DNA of 64,000 nt from assembly GCA_902786515.1 (NCBI GenBank), contig CADADA010000003.1, positions 1-64,000 on the forward strand, in the 5' to 3' direction. Origin of the DNA: an uncultured Lachnospiraceae bacterium. Its GTDB lineage: Bacteria > Bacillota > Clostridia > Lachnospirales > Lachnospiraceae. The notes below the pieces were generated by a model. The model did not search any database. It had not been told where the DNA came from and saw nothing but the letters and a program-made list of their open reading frames with translations. Of this stretch, positions 45,227-56,600 are shown piece by piece; positions within the stretch are counted from its first letter, which is position 1; each line of letters starts with the position of its first letter. The translations under genes and the position numbers were made by a program.

Positions 45227-46240
45227 ATGAGTGTTGATGAAAAAAATACTTCGGTCGGCAGGCAGCTATCAGGAATGGATGAGAGAAGAAAAAGAATTAA
45301 CAGAATGAAGAAGACAATTGTCATTACCTGTATTGTATTGGTATTGATTCCAATCATTGTGTGCATCTTTTTACTAATCAGAGTGAATCAGTTAGAAAAA
45401 GATATAGATAATCTGTTATCCATGAAAGAAGCAGGAAAGATAGTGTCGCAGGTTGACAGTACAGGGGAAAGATATTTGGTACTGTCGACCGGAACCGAGG
45501 AAAACAGTGAGTCTGAATCCGAGACGGAAAAGGAGACACCTCCGGAGACAACCACTGTTATGGAAGAAACCGTGCCGGAGACTACTACTGCAGATCCGTA
45601 CACGGGAAAGAGAGCGTATCTTACGTTTGATGACGGACCGAGTGTAAATACAATACCGATACTTGATACTCTGGACAGGTATGGTATTAAGGGGACGTTT
45701 TTTGTGATAGGAAAAGCTGATGACCAGTCAAAGCAACTGATGAAAGAGATAGTTGACAGAGGACACGCGATGGGACTTCATTCGTATTCTCATGATTATG
45801 GTGCGCTATATGCATCACTTCAAAGCTTTTCAACTGATCTGGCAAGCATACATGATTTAGTTCAGAGTGCTACAGGTAAAGATGTAAGGCTCTTCAGATT
45901 TCCGGGAGGCAGCTCAACTACCACCACGGCAGTTGATGTCAAAGAGTTTATAAAATATTTAAATGATAATCATTATAGATATGTGGATTGGAATGTGTCA
46001 AGTCAGGATGCCACCGGCAAGGCGATGACACCTGAGCAGATAGCAAGTATTGTTGTGTCTGAGTCCTTAGGATGCAATAATGCTTACATACTTATGCATG
46101 ATGCCAAGGGAAAGGAATCGACTGTACAGTCGCTGCCATCCATTATAGAGCAGCTTCAGGCAAATGGGTTTAAGTTTTATCCTTTGGACGATTCGGTAGA
46201 AAATCTGTGTCAGCATGTAAAATCTACATCAGTACAATAA
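45227..46240 (+). CDS. Membrane-anchored polysaccharide deacetylase
   Basis: A 337-aa protein starting at the ATG at 45227 (GGAGGT four bases before; the ATG of MEVKM is part of that site). One transmembrane helix (about 30-52) leads to a Ser/Thr/Glu-rich linker and a NodB domain: TFDDGPS (catalytic Asp and metal Asp), HSYSHD, RFPGG, and the C-terminal LMHDAKG. It acts outside the membrane on peptidoglycan or other GlcNAc polymers, so it would modify the wall. It precedes the bactofilin gene by 20 bp. Confidence 0.85.
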   Translation: MSVDEKNTSVGRQLSGMDERRKRINRMKKTIVITCIVLVLIPIIVCIFLLIRVNQLEKDIDNLLSMKEAGKIVSQVDSTGERYLVLSTGTEENSESESETEKETPPETTTVMEETVPETTTADPYTGKRAYLTFDDGPSVNTIPILDTLDRYGIKGTFFVIGKADDQSKQLMKEIVDRGHAMGLHSYSHDYGALYASLQSFSTDLASIHDLVQSATGKDVRLFRFPGGSSTTTTAVDVKEFIKYLNDNHYRYVDWNVSSQDATGKAMTPEQIASIVVSESLGCNNAYILMHDAKGKESTVQSLPSIIEQLQANGFKFYPLDDSVENLCQHVKSTSVQ

Positions 46241-46261
46241 AAGCATTATGGAGGAATAACA

Positions 46262-47134
46262 ATGAGTTTTTTTAAGGATTTTAAGGATGATTTGTCTCAG
46301 GCGGTAAATGAACTTGTAGCGGATGAAGAATTAAGCGAAAAAGTCAAAGAAGAAGAAAAGGAAGAAGAAAAAGAAGAAGTTGAGACAGAAGATGAAGATA
46401 TGCAGCTTTTAAATGACCTTTTATCTGAGGAGACAGAAGAATATGACTATGATGGCGAAGCAGGAGATACTGATACTGATATAGACGATTTGGAGGATGT
46501 TGAGGAAGAAATGGAAGAGAAGATAGAAGAAGATTACACAGATATCGGAGATTTGCTTGAAGAAGATGATAACGCAGCAGAAGAAGCAGAAAATGAAGCT
46601 AAAAAAGAAGCGTTACGAGGAAACAGAAACTCTACGGTAAAAAATGAGATAACAAGCTCTACAAAGGAAGCACCTTCAGATGAGGTAACGGAAATCACCA
46701 AGGGAACCGTGATAGAAGGTAATGTGATATGTGAAGGCTCCATGAATGTATATGGAAAGATTAAAGGAAATGTAGCATGCCGTGGAAAACTTGTTATCAG
46801 TGGAACTGTAGTTGGAGCTTCAAGAGCAGCAGAGGTATATACCAAGAGTGCCAAGATTGATGGAGATGTAACCAGTGACGGACCGATTAAAGTTGGTAAC
46901 GGTTCTATCATTATTGGTAATATTTATGGAACATCGGCAGTAATCGGCGGCGCCGTAAAGGGAGATATAGACGTACATGGTCCTGTGGTTATAGACGGAA
47001 CGGCTGTTGTACAGGGTAATATACGCTCACGTTCTGTACAGATTAACAATGGTGCAGCTATCGAAGGTTCAGTTTCACAGTGTTACGCTGAGATTGATTA
47101 CCTTGCATTGTTTGATAAAACTTTTGCAAAATAA
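46262..47134 (+). CDS. Bactofilin-like polymer-forming protein
   Basis: A 290-aa protein. The first 120 residues are strongly acidic and Glu-rich (EEEKEEEKEE). The C-terminal part is a beta-helix of bactofilin (DUF583) repeats: IEGNVICEGSMNVYGKIKGNVACRG, KIDGDVTSDGPIKV, IGGAVKGDIDVHGPVVID. Bactofilins polymerise without nucleotide and place cell-wall enzymes. The adjacent membrane-bound deacetylase may be its client. Confidence 0.85.
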   Translation: MSFFKDFKDDLSQAVNELVADEELSEKVKEEEKEEEKEEVETEDEDMQLLNDLLSEETEEYDYDGEAGDTDTDIDDLEDVEEEMEEKIEEDYTDIGDLLEEDDNAAEEAENEAKKEALRGNRNSTVKNEITSSTKEAPSDEVTEITKGTVIEGNVICEGSMNVYGKIKGNVACRGKLVISGTVVGASRAAEVYTKSAKIDGDVTSDGPIKVGNGSIIIGNIYGTSAVIGGAVKGDIDVHGPVVIDGTAVVQGNIRSRSVQINNGAAIEGSVSQCYAEIDYLALFDKTFAK

Positions 47135-47187
47135 TATATTCAGAATGTATAAAAAACTGCTATTTAGAGAAAGGTTATGGTACTAAT

Positions 47188-47895
47188 ATGGCACAGTTAA
47201 AGAGAGTACTCTTGAAATTAAGTGGAGAAGCACTTGCGGGCGACAAAAAGACAGGATTTGATGAGGAGACTGTAGTTAAAGTTGCAAAGCAGGTCAGACA
47301 GCTTACAGATAAGGGAATTCAGGTAGGAATCGTAATCGGCGGAGGCAACTTCTGGAGAGGAAGAAGCAGCGAAAAAATTGACAGAACAAAGGCAGATGCC
47401 ATAGGTATGCTTGCAACGGTTATGAATTGTATTTACGTATCTGAGATTTTCAGAACTGAAGGAATGATGACACAGGTGCTTACACCATTTGAGTGTGGTT
47501 CATTTACAAAATTGTTTTCAAAAGACAGAGCAAATAAATATTTTTCAAAAAATATGGTTGTATTTTTTGCCGGTGGTATAGGACATCCTTATTTTTCAAC
47601 TGATGTAGGAATGATTCTAAGAGCCATTGAGATAGAGGCAGACTGTGTGTTGGCGGCAAAAGCTGTTGACGGTGTTTATGACAGCGACCCGAATAAAAAT
47701 CCGGATGCAAAAAAATATGACTCATTGTCGATTCAGGAGATAATTGATAAAAAACTTGGTGTTATTGATCTGGCAGCATCAGTGTTGTGCATGGAAAACA
47801 AGATGCCGGTTAAAATATTTGGATTAAATAAAGAAAACAGCATTGTGAATGCAGTTTTCGGAGAATTTACAGGTACAGATATAATAGTAGAATAG
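47188..47895 (+). CDS. pyrH: UMP kinase
   Basis: A 235-aa protein of normal length, with the amino-acid-kinase motifs KLSGEAL, IGGGNFWRG, and DGVYDSDP. It phosphorylates UMP to UDP. The gene is followed by frr after 14 bp, the order conserved in bacteria. Confidence 0.95.
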   Translation: MAQLKRVLLKLSGEALAGDKKTGFDEETVVKVAKQVRQLTDKGIQVGIVIGGGNFWRGRSSEKIDRTKADAIGMLATVMNCIYVSEIFRTEGMMTQVLTPFECGSFTKLFSKDRANKYFSKNMVVFFAGGIGHPYFSTDVGMILRAIEIEADCVLAAKAVDGVYDSDPNKNPDAKKYDSLSIQEIIDKKLGVIDLAASVLCMENKMPVKIFGLNKENSIVNAVFGEFTGTDIIVE

Positions 47896-47909
47896 AATAG
47901 GAGATTACA

Positions 47910-48461
47910 ATGGAAGATTTAAAACAGTTTGAGGAAAAAATGGAAAAATCTATTGACAGTCTGAGGTCAGAGCTTGCAACAATCAGGGCAGGAAGGGCAA
48001 ACCCTCATATACTGGATAAGATAAAGATAGATTATTACGGAACACCGTCGTCTTTGCAGCAGGTAGCAAATGTGTCTGTACCTGAAGCAAGAATGATTCA
48101 GATTCAGCCGTGGGAGCCAAATCTGATTAAGGAAATAGAAAAAGCAATTCTTACATCAGATTTAGGATTGACACCGACAAATGACGGAAAAGCGGTAAGA
48201 CTTGTATTTCCCGAGCTGACAGAAGAAAGACGTAAGGAATTGGTAAAAGACGTAAAGAAAAAAGGCGAAAGTGCAAAAGTGGCTGTAAGAAATGTCAGAA
48301 GAGATGCAAATGATTCGGCCAAAAAGAAGAATAAGGCAAATGAAATATCGGAAGATGAGTTAAAGCAGTTAGAAGATAAGATTCAGAAGATGACAGATAA
48401 ATATGTGGCAGAGATTGACAGTGTGATTGAAGATAAATCAAAGGATATTCTTACTGTTTAA
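47910..48461 (+). CDS. frr: Ribosome recycling factor
   Basis: A 183-aa protein with the three-helix-bundle sequence (SLRSELATIRAGRANPHILDKIKIDYYGTP and RRDANDSAKKKNK). It splits post-termination ribosomes with EF-G. Confidence 0.95.
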   Translation: MEDLKQFEEKMEKSIDSLRSELATIRAGRANPHILDKIKIDYYGTPSSLQQVANVSVPEARMIQIQPWEPNLIKEIEKAILTSDLGLTPTNDGKAVRLVFPELTEERRKELVKDVKKKGESAKVAVRNVRRDANDSAKKKNKANEISEDELKQLEDKIQKMTDKYVAEIDSVIEDKSKDILTV

Positions 48462-48472
48462 TAAGATTTACA

Positions 48473-48496
48473 GGGGAGAAAGAAACTCCCCTTTTT
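48473..48496 (+). terminator. Intrinsic terminator between frr and uppS
   Basis: GGGGAG (48473-48478) and CTCCCC (48486-48491) enclose a short loop and are followed by TTTTT. Confidence 0.75.
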
Positions 48497-48535
48497 CACT
48501 ATATTTCAATAAAATGTTTCGAAATGGAGAAACTT

Positions 48536-49270
48536 ATGAGTGATAATAAAGTATTAGAGGGAATGAAGATTCCGGAACACGTTGCTATAATAATGGATGG
48601 AAACGGAAGATGGGCAAAGAAAAGAATGCTCCCGAGAAATATGGGGCATGTTCAGGGAGCTAAAACAGTTGAACAAATATGTGAAGATGCAGACAGTGTG
48701 GGAATAAAATATCTGACAGTATACGCATTTTCAACTGAAAACTGGAGCAGACCTGAAAAAGAAGTGAATGCTATAATGAAACTTCTAAGGAATTACCTGA
48801 AAGATTGTATCAAGAGAGCTAACAGTAACAATATGAAAGTGCGCGTTATCGGAGAAAGAAGCAGATTAAGTGAAGATATACGGGAAAAGATTGAAGAACT
48901 CGAAGAAGCTTCAAAAAATAATACGGGGCTTAATTTTACCATCGCATTAAATTACGGAAGTAAAGACGAGATTACAAGAGCGGTTAAAAGACTTGCGAAG
49001 GATTGTGTTGACGGAACTGCCGATGTGGATAAAATAGACGAAGCAATGATTTCAGGATATTTAGACACTGCAGGGATTCCGGACCCTGATTTGCTTATCA
49101 GGACAAGCGGAGAGGAAAGGTTATCAAACTACCTCCTGTGGCAGCTTGCTTATGCAGAATTTTATTTTACGGATGTATTGTGGCCTGATTTTAATAAGGA
49201 TGAATTAATCAAAGCAATTGAAAAATATAATGGAAGAGACAGGCGCTACGGAGGCGTTAATGAGGAATAA
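48536..49270 (+). CDS. uppS: Undecaprenyl diphosphate synthase (isoprenyl transferase)
   Basis: A 244-aa protein. The ATG at 48536 is preferred to 48524, which supplies the GGAG site. Motifs: HVAIIMDGNGRWAKKR (catalytic Asp), YLTVYAFSTENWSRP and RTSGEERLSNYLLWQ. It makes the lipid carrier for cell wall synthesis. Confidence 0.95.
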   Translation: MSDNKVLEGMKIPEHVAIIMDGNGRWAKKRMLPRNMGHVQGAKTVEQICEDADSVGIKYLTVYAFSTENWSRPEKEVNAIMKLLRNYLKDCIKRANSNNMKVRVIGERSRLSEDIREKIEELEEASKNNTGLNFTIALNYGSKDEITRAVKRLAKDCVDGTADVDKIDEAMISGYLDTAGIPDPDLLIRTSGEERLSNYLLWQLAYAEFYFTDVLWPDFNKDELIKAIEKYNGRDRRYGGVNEE

Positions 49271-49272
49271 GT

Positions 49273-50100
49273 ATGTCAAAGATTGAAAAACTGATGAATA
49301 AATCCTTTCTTGAAAGGACAATCAGTGGAATTTTATTAGTTATTATTGCACTGGTAACGATAATAATTGGAAATGATGTTTTATTCGTTGTCATTGCAGC
49401 GACTTCACTGATTGGATTGTCAGAGCTGTATAAAGTATTTAAAATTGAGAAAAAAATGCCGGGGATAGTTGGATATATTGGATGTATAGGATACTATACA
49501 CTGATTCGTTCAGGAAATGATGAGTATCTGCTTCCCATGATGTTAACAGTTCTCATGCTTGTCATGGCAGTATTTGTATTTTCATTTCCAAAGTATCAGG
49601 CAAATCAGATAATGGCTGTTTTCTTTGGAATAGTGTATGTTGCAATAATGCTTTCTTATGTATATCGTACGAGAATGATGGTAAATGGCGTATATATTGT
49701 ATGGCTGATTTTCCTTTGCTCATGGGGATGTGACACATGTGCATACCTTGTCGGCGTAATGTTTGGAAAACATAAGATGGCACCGGTGCTAAGCCCTAAG
49801 AAGTCTGTTGAGGGCGGAATTGGCGGAATTGTTGGAGCAGCTCTGCTTGGATTTATATACACCATGATATTTGCTGATATATTTGTAAAATTAAATCATT
49901 ACATGATAATGGTTCCCGTTATGTGTGCTGTTGCAGCCATGGTTTCACAGGTTGGAGATTTGGCAGCATCGGGAATAAAAAGAAATTATGATGTGAAGGA
50001 TTATGGAAAACTAATTCCCGGTCATGGTGGTATTCTTGACCGGTTTGACAGTGTCATTTTTACGGCACCGATTATCTACTATTTTGTTTTATATTTATAA
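49273..50100 (+). CDS. cdsA: Phosphatidate cytidylyltransferase
   Basis: A 275-aa integral membrane protein, with about eight helices. The CDP-diglyceride signature KRNYDVKDYGKLIPGHGGIL and DRFDS is present near the C-terminus. It starts 2 bp after uppS. It makes CDP-diacylglycerol for phospholipids. Confidence 0.95.
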   Translation: MSKIEKLMNKSFLERTISGILLVIIALVTIIIGNDVLFVVIAATSLIGLSELYKVFKIEKKMPGIVGYIGCIGYYTLIRSGNDEYLLPMMLTVLMLVMAVFVFSFPKYQANQIMAVFFGIVYVAIMLSYVYRTRMMVNGVYIVWLIFLCSWGCDTCAYLVGVMFGKHKMAPVLSPKKSVEGGIGGIVGAALLGFIYTMIFADIFVKLNHYMIMVPVMCAVAAMVSQVGDLAASGIKRNYDVKDYGKLIPGHGGILDRFDSVIFTAPIIYYFVLYL

Positions 50101-50124
50101 ATATGTAATACGGGAGGGATAAAA

Positions 50125-51264
50125 TTGAAGAATATAGCGATACTTGGTTCGACGGGCTCAATAGGAACCCAGACATTAGAGATTGTAAGAGCAAATAAAG
50201 ACCTTAATGTTGTTGCGATGACAGCGGGAAGTAATATAGAGTTATTAGAGAAGCAGATACGTGAATTTAATCCGGAAGTCGTAGCTGTATGGGATGAAGA
50301 AAAGGCAGAACTGCTAAGTCAGAGAGTGAAAGATCTGGATGTCGAAGTATGTAAGGGAATGGAAGGACTTATAACTGCAGCGACAGTAGACAGTGCGGAC
50401 ATTGTGGTACTTGCAGTAGTAGGAATGGTAGGAGTAAGACCGGCCATAGCAGCGATTAATGCCCATAAGGATATTGCACTTGCAAACAAGGAGACACTTG
50501 TTACGGCCGGACATATTATTATGAAAACGGCTGCGGAAAAGAATGTAAAGATTTTACCGGTCGACAGCGAGCACAGTGCCATTTTCCAGTGTTTAAACGG
50601 TGAAAAGCATGAGCAGATAAGCAATCTGATACTTACTGCTTCCGGAGGACCGTTCAGGAATATGACCAGAGACATGATGAGAAATGTTACTGTTGAGGAT
50701 GCTCTAAAACATCCGAACTGGTCAATGGGAAGAAAAATAACGATTGATTCTGCGACAATGGTAAATAAAGGTCTCGAAATAATCGAAGCAAAGTGGCTGT
50801 TTGATATGGATATTGACAATATACGCGTAGTTGTTCAGCCACAGAGCCTGATTCATTCAATGGTCGAATTTGTGGATGGTGGAATTATGGCGCAGTTAGG
50901 AACGCCTGATATGAGACTGCCGATTCAATACGCATTGTTTTATCCGGACAGGCGTAACTTAAGCGGTGAGAGAATTGATTTTTCAAAGATAACCAGCATT
51001 AATTTCGAAATACCTGATATGGATAATTTCAGAGGACTTTATCTTGCAAGAGAGGCAGGAAAGGCAGGAGGAAGCCTTCCTACCGTTATGAATGCGGCAA
51101 ATGAGAAAGCTGTTGCGATGTTTTTAAATCGTGAGATAGGATTTTTGGACATCACGGATATTATTGAAAAATGTATGGACAGACATCAGAATATTGATAA
51201 CCCGTCGCTTGAAGATATTCTTTCGGTAGAGCAGGATACATATGATTATATTGACAGTTTATAA
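50125..51264 (+). CDS. dxr: 1-deoxy-D-xylulose-5-phosphate reductoisomerase
   Basis: A 379-aa protein with a TTG start after GGGAGGG. NADPH loop GSTGSIG, LANKETLV, DSEHSAI and TIDSATMVNKGLE metal and substrate site are all present. It performs the second step of the MEP isoprenoid pathway, whose later step ispG lies two genes down. Confidence 0.95.
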   Translation: MKNIAILGSTGSIGTQTLEIVRANKDLNVVAMTAGSNIELLEKQIREFNPEVVAVWDEEKAELLSQRVKDLDVEVCKGMEGLITAATVDSADIVVLAVVGMVGVRPAIAAINAHKDIALANKETLVTAGHIIMKTAAEKNVKILPVDSEHSAIFQCLNGEKHEQISNLILTASGGPFRNMTRDMMRNVTVEDALKHPNWSMGRKITIDSATMVNKGLEIIEAKWLFDMDIDNIRVVVQPQSLIHSMVEFVDGGIMAQLGTPDMRLPIQYALFYPDRRNLSGERIDFSKITSINFEIPDMDNFRGLYLAREAGKAGGSLPTVMNAANEKAVAMFLNREIGFLDITDIIEKCMDRHQNIDNPSLEDILSVEQDTYDYIDSL

Positions 51265-51290
51265 AAAAGAATGATTCTATGGAGGACATA

Positions 51291-52568
51291 ATGAGTATAA
51301 TATTAACGATTATCGTATTTAGTGTTTTAGTATTTGTTCATGAATTTGGACATTTTATTATGGCAAAGAAAAACGGAATAGGAGTTGTAGAATTTTCAAT
51401 CGGAATGGGACCGAGATTATTCAGCTTTAAAAAAGGAGATACCACATATTCATGGAAACTTGTTCCATTTGGAGGTGCATGCCAGATGCTTGGCGAAGAT
51501 GAGGATGATACAGACAATGAGGAATCCTTTAATAATGCAAGCGTTTGGGCAAGAATGGTAGTACTTGCAGCCGGTCCGATGTTCAATTTCTTTCTTGCGT
51601 TTTTCTTATCGGTTATCATCATTGGAAATGTCGGATATGACCAGTGTTCAGTGTTAGAGCCTGATAAGGGAACGGCAGCCGAAGAGGCAGGATTGCAGGA
51701 AGGCGACATTATTACAAAATATAACGGACAGAATATCGTTATATCAAGAGACTTAACGTTAGAACAGTTTATAAACCCGGTTACAAAAAAAACGGTAAAT
51801 ATTACTTATAAAAGAGATGGAAAAGAGGTTGCTGCAACACTGGTTCCTAAGGAAGTATACAATCTCGGAATCTCTTACTATGCAAATGAGAAACCTGCTG
51901 AGATATCAGCCGTTGTGGAGGGCAGTGCAATACAAAAGGCCGGTGTAAAGGCAGGAGATGTTCTCGTATCAATCAATGGACATGAGATTTCTACAGGAAA
52001 AGAAGTAAGTGAATATCTCGATGAGAATCCGCTTACAAAAGATGAGATAGAGATAGAGATTTTACGTGGTAAAGAAACCATTAAAAAATCCGTAAAGCCG
52101 GGAACTGCTTATAGTATCGGGTTAAGATACAGTTCTGGAAGAGTAAAAACAAGTCCGGTAGGAGTTTTAAGGTATAGCTTTACGGAGATGAGATATGGCA
52201 TAGGGTATGTATTAAAAAGTCTTAAGATGCTTGTAACCGGAAAAATCGGTGCTGATGCCGTGTCAGGACCTGTGGGTATAGCTGATATAGTGGGAGAAAC
52301 CTATGAGGAAACCAAAAGCGAAGGCGGATTCTATGTATTTTTAAATATGGCATATCTCACGGTGCTGTTCAGCGTGAATCTGGGTGTGGTTAATTTATTG
52401 CCATTTCCGGCACTTGACGGTGGCAGACTTGTATTTGTTATCATAGAGGCAATAAGAAGAAAACCGGTACCAAAAGAAAAAGAAGCAGTAGTACACCTGA
52501 TAGGAATGGCGGTTCTAATGATTTTCATGGTGTTTGTACTGGTAAATGATATTAAGAAAATACTGTAA
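51291..52568 (+). CDS. rseP: RseP-type site-2 membrane metalloprotease
   Basis: A 425-aa protein starting at the ATG at 51291 (the ATG at 51279 belongs to the GGAGG site). It has HEFGH in the first helix, two PDZ-like domains (about 120-275), and NLLPFPALDGGRLVF. It cleaves anti-sigma factors and signal peptides within the membrane. Confidence 0.93.
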   Translation: MSIILTIIVFSVLVFVHEFGHFIMAKKNGIGVVEFSIGMGPRLFSFKKGDTTYSWKLVPFGGACQMLGEDEDDTDNEESFNNASVWARMVVLAAGPMFNFFLAFFLSVIIIGNVGYDQCSVLEPDKGTAAEEAGLQEGDIITKYNGQNIVISRDLTLEQFINPVTKKTVNITYKRDGKEVAATLVPKEVYNLGISYYANEKPAEISAVVEGSAIQKAGVKAGDVLVSINGHEISTGKEVSEYLDENPLTKDEIEIEILRGKETIKKSVKPGTAYSIGLRYSSGRVKTSPVGVLRYSFTEMRYGIGYVLKSLKMLVTGKIGADAVSGPVGIADIVGETYEETKSEGGFYVFLNMAYLTVLFSVNLGVVNLLPFPALDGGRLVFVIIEAIRRKPVPKEKEAVVHLIGMAVLMIFMVFVLVNDIKKIL

Positions 52569-52589
52569 AACAAGGAGAAGGTGGTTTGT

Positions 52590-53654
52590 ATGGCACACAG
52601 AGATACTACGAAAGTGATTCATATCGGAGATAAAATAATCGGAGGTGGCAATCCTATATTGATACAGTCTATGACAAATACAAAGACTGAGGATGTAGAG
52701 GCAACTGTAAGGCAGATAAAATCATTAGAAGAAGCAGGGTGTGACATAATAAGATGTGCGGTTCCTACACAGGAGGCCGCAGAAGCAGTAAAAGAAATAA
52801 AAAAACAGATATCGATTCCGTTGGTTGCAGATATTCATTTTGATTACAGGCTTGCAATAAAAGCTATTGAAAACGGTGTGGATAAGATAAGAATAAATCC
52901 CGGTAATATTGGCGGGCGGGAAAAACTCGAAGCTGTAGTAATGAAGGCAAAAGAAAGACAGATTCCTATACGTGTAGGTGTCAACAGCGGTTCACTTGAG
53001 AAGTCAATACTTGAGAAGTACGGTAAAGTGACGGCAGAAGGAATAGTAGAAAGTGCCTTAGACAAAGTCGGTATGATAGAAGAGCTGGATTATGGGAATA
53101 TCGTAATCAGTATTAAATCTTCTGATGTTTTAATGTGTGCGGCTGCACATAAGGTTATGGCAGAAAAAACATCATACCCTCTTCATGTTGGAATCACTGA
53201 ATCAGGAACACTTTATTCCGGAAACATAAAATCAGCAGTAGGACTGGGAATTATATTAAACGAAGGAATTGGCGATACGATAAGAGTGTCACTGACAGGA
53301 AATCCACTGGAAGAGATTCGTTCAGCAAAGATGATTTTAAAAACACTCGGATTAAGAAAGGGTGGAGTAACAGTCGTATCCTGTCCGACCTGTGGAAGAA
53401 CTCAGATTGACCTTATAGACCTTGCAAACAAGGTTGAAAATATGGTTCAAAAATATGAGAATTTAGATATTAAGGTTGCAGTAATGGGATGTGTGGTAAA
53501 CGGACCGGGAGAAGCAAGAGAAGCTGACTTAGGAATAGCCGGTGGCATGGGAGAAGGATTATTAATCAAAAAAGGCGAGGTTATAAAAAAACTACCTGAG
53601 AGTGAACTCCTTGCAGCACTTGAGAATGAGATAATTGAAACCTATTGCAGGTGA
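52590..53654 (+). CDS. ispG: 4-hydroxy-3-methylbut-2-enyl diphosphate synthase
   Basis: A 354-aa protein. The start is the ATG at 52590. Iron-sulphur ligands CPTCGRT and [10 protein letters not shown] are present, together with the TIM-barrel start QSMTNTKT. It is in the MEP pathway. It ends 17 bp before the chosen polC start. Confidence 0.95.
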   Translation: MAHRDTTKVIHIGDKIIGGGNPILIQSMTNTKTEDVEATVRQIKSLEEAGCDIIRCAVPTQEAAEAVKEIKKQISIPLVADIHFDYRLAIKAIENGVDKIRINPGNIGGREKLEAVVMKAKERQIPIRVGVNSGSLEKSILEKYGKVTAEGIVESALDKVGMIEELDYGNIVISIKSSDVLMCAAAHKVMAEKTSYPLHVGITESGTLYSGNIKSAVGLGIILNEGIGDTIRVSLTGNPLEEIRSAKMILKTLGLRKGGVTVVSCPTCGRTQIDLIDLANKVENMVQKYENLDIKVAVMGCVVNGPGEAREADLGIAGGMGEGLLIKKGEVIKKLPESELLAALENEIIETYCR

Positions 53655-53671
53655 AAGGGTATGAATATTTT

Positions 53672-56600
53672 ATGGAAACAAAGTACTTTTTTGAGGTTTT
53701 TCCTACGATAGAGACAGACGGTGACATACGTGATTTATTTGAAAATGTTGCCGTTACGAAAGTTGCCAGAAACAGGGCGAACAATGCGGTCAGGGTTTAC
53801 ATATTGAGCAACAGACTGATAGAAAAAAAGACAATCCGAAAAATTGAATCTGTAATAAAAGAACAGATATTTGAGGATTCATCCGTAAAAGTAAATATAA
53901 TAGAAAAATTCAGCCTCTCCGGACAATACACTCCGGAAAGGCTTTATAAAATTTACAGAGACAGTATCCTGTATGAGCTGAAAGATTACAGTGTGATAAT
54001 TTATCACATGTTAAAAAGAGCTGACTACTCATTTAAAGACGATAAAATCATGAATCTGACAATACAGGATTCAACAATAAACAGGGCAAAAGAATCTGAA
54101 CTGACCAGGATTCTTGAGAAAATATTTTGGGAGAGATGCGGTCTTCCGGTAGAGGTTATCATTGATTATAAAAATGATGAGCAGGGCTTTGCAGCAGGAA
54201 GAAAGAAAAAGATAGAGCTTGAGGTGGCTGCCATTATAGAAAATGCATCTGCCGGTATGGAAGAAGACGAAAAGCAGGATTTGGCAGAAAAACAGGAAGA
54301 GAAGAAGGTTCCGGAAAAGAAGCAGGCAGCTGAACTTCCACAAAAAACTGACTCAAAAAGAGAGGATACGAAAAAAGCCTACAGAAGTTACAGAAAAGAG
54401 AATAATCCTGATGTGCTCTACGGAAGAGATTTTGATGATGAAGAAGAAATTGTAGCGATTGCTAGCATAGGTGAAGAGGTTGGAGAGACAGCGATAAGGG
54501 GTCAGATTATTGAGTTAGATAAGAGAGAAATCCGTGGTGAGAAGACAATAGTGATGTTTGATGTGACGGATTTTACGGACTCTATTACAGTAAAAATGTT
54601 TACAAAAAATGAGTTTTTAGATGATATTCTTGCCGTTATCAAAAAGGGTGCATTTATCAAGATAAAAGGTGTTATCACGGTTGACAGATATGACGGTGAA
54701 TTAACGATGGCTTCTATTATCGGCATTAAAAAATGCAGCGATTTCAGAACGAAAAGAATGGATACCAGTGTTGAGAAAAGGGTAGAACTGCATTGTCACA
54801 CTAAAATGAGTGATATGGATGGAGTAACCAGTGCAAAAGACCTTATTAAAAGAGCAATTTCATGGGGACATAAAGCACTTGCCATCACAGACCACGGACT
54901 TGTTCAGGGATTTCCGGAGGCATTCCATGCACTAAGGGATATAGAAGGGAAATACAATTGGGAGCCGTTTGATTTTAAGATAATTTATGGTGTGGAAGCA
55001 TATCTGGTCGATGATATCAAAAATGTAGTAACAAATTCAATGGGACAGCGTCTTGACGGTGATTTTGTTGTATTTGACTTAGAGACTACAGGTTTTAGCG
55101 CTCTGAATAACCGTATTATAGAAATCGGAGCGGTAAAAGTATCAGGAGGACAAATAAAGGAACGTTTTAGTACCTTTGTAAACCCAAAAGAACCGATACC
55201 ATTCAGGATTGAAAAACTGACGGGTATCAATGACAGTATGGTGATAGATGCGAGAACAATTGAGGAGATTCTTCCGGAATTTCTCGAGTTTTCTAAGGAT
55301 TGCGTTATGGTTGCACATAATGCCGATTTTGATATGAGTTTTATTATGAGAAACTGTGAAAGGATGGGAATAGAAAAAAAATTCACCATACTGGATACGG
55401 TCAATCTTGCAAGAATATTGATGCCTGGACTTAAGAATTTTAAATTGGATACCGTGGCAAAAGCTCTTGGCGTTTCGTTGCTTAATCACCATCGTGCGGT
55501 GGATGATGCAGAGTGTACCGCAGGTATATTTTTAAAATTGATAGAGATGTTGAATCAAAAAGGAATATTTGATTTGGACGCCGTAAACGATATGGGAATA
55601 TCTGATGCCGGTACGATTATGAAAATGCCGACTCATCATGCCATTATACTCGCAACAGGAGAAGTAGGAAGAGTAAACCTGTATCATCTGGTATCAGACT
55701 CTCATATAAAGTATTTTCACAGATTCCCAAGAATACCTAAAAGCGACTTTTTAAAGTATCGGGAAGGTCTTCTGATTGGTTCGGCGTGTGAGGCGGGAGA
55801 GCTGTATCAGGCTGTGCTGGAAGGAAAAAGTGATGAGGAGATAGCACGACTTACACAGTTTTATGATTATCTTGAAATACAGCCGCTGGGAAATAATGAA
55901 TTTATGATTAACAGTGAAAAAAGCAGTGTTTCTTCAAAAGAAGAATTAATCGAAATCAATAAAAAAATAGTAAAACTGGGTGAAGAATTTAATAAACCGG
56001 TGGTTGCAACCTGTGACGTTCATTTCATGGATCCGGAAGATGAAGTATACAGAAGAATTATTATGGCAGGAAAAGGATTTAAAGATGCGGATGATCAGGC
56101 ACCATTGTACTACAGGACAACGGAGGAGATGCTTGAGGAGTTTAAGTATCTCGGAAGCGATAAAGCCTATGAGGTTGTAGTTACGAACACGAATAAAATA
56201 TCTGATATGATAGATAACATTTTTCCTGTAAGCCCCCATAAGGCACCGCCGGTTATCGAAAATTCAGATCAGACGCTCCGTGATATCTGCTACGATACGG
56301 CAAGAAGCATGTATGGTGACGATTTACCTGAGATTGTGGTTGCCAGACTTGAAAGAGAACTTAATTCCATCATATCAAACGGATATGCGGTTATGTATAT
56401 TATTGCCCAGAAACTCGTTTGGAAATCAAATGAAGACGGATATCTTGTCGGTTCGAGAGGTTCCGTAGGGTCATCATTTGTTGCGACGATGTCGGGAATT
56501 ACTGAGGTAAATCCGCTTAGCCCGCATTATTATTGTGAAAAATGTCATTACAACGAATTTGATTCAGATGAGGTAAAGGCATTTACCGGAGGTTCAGGTT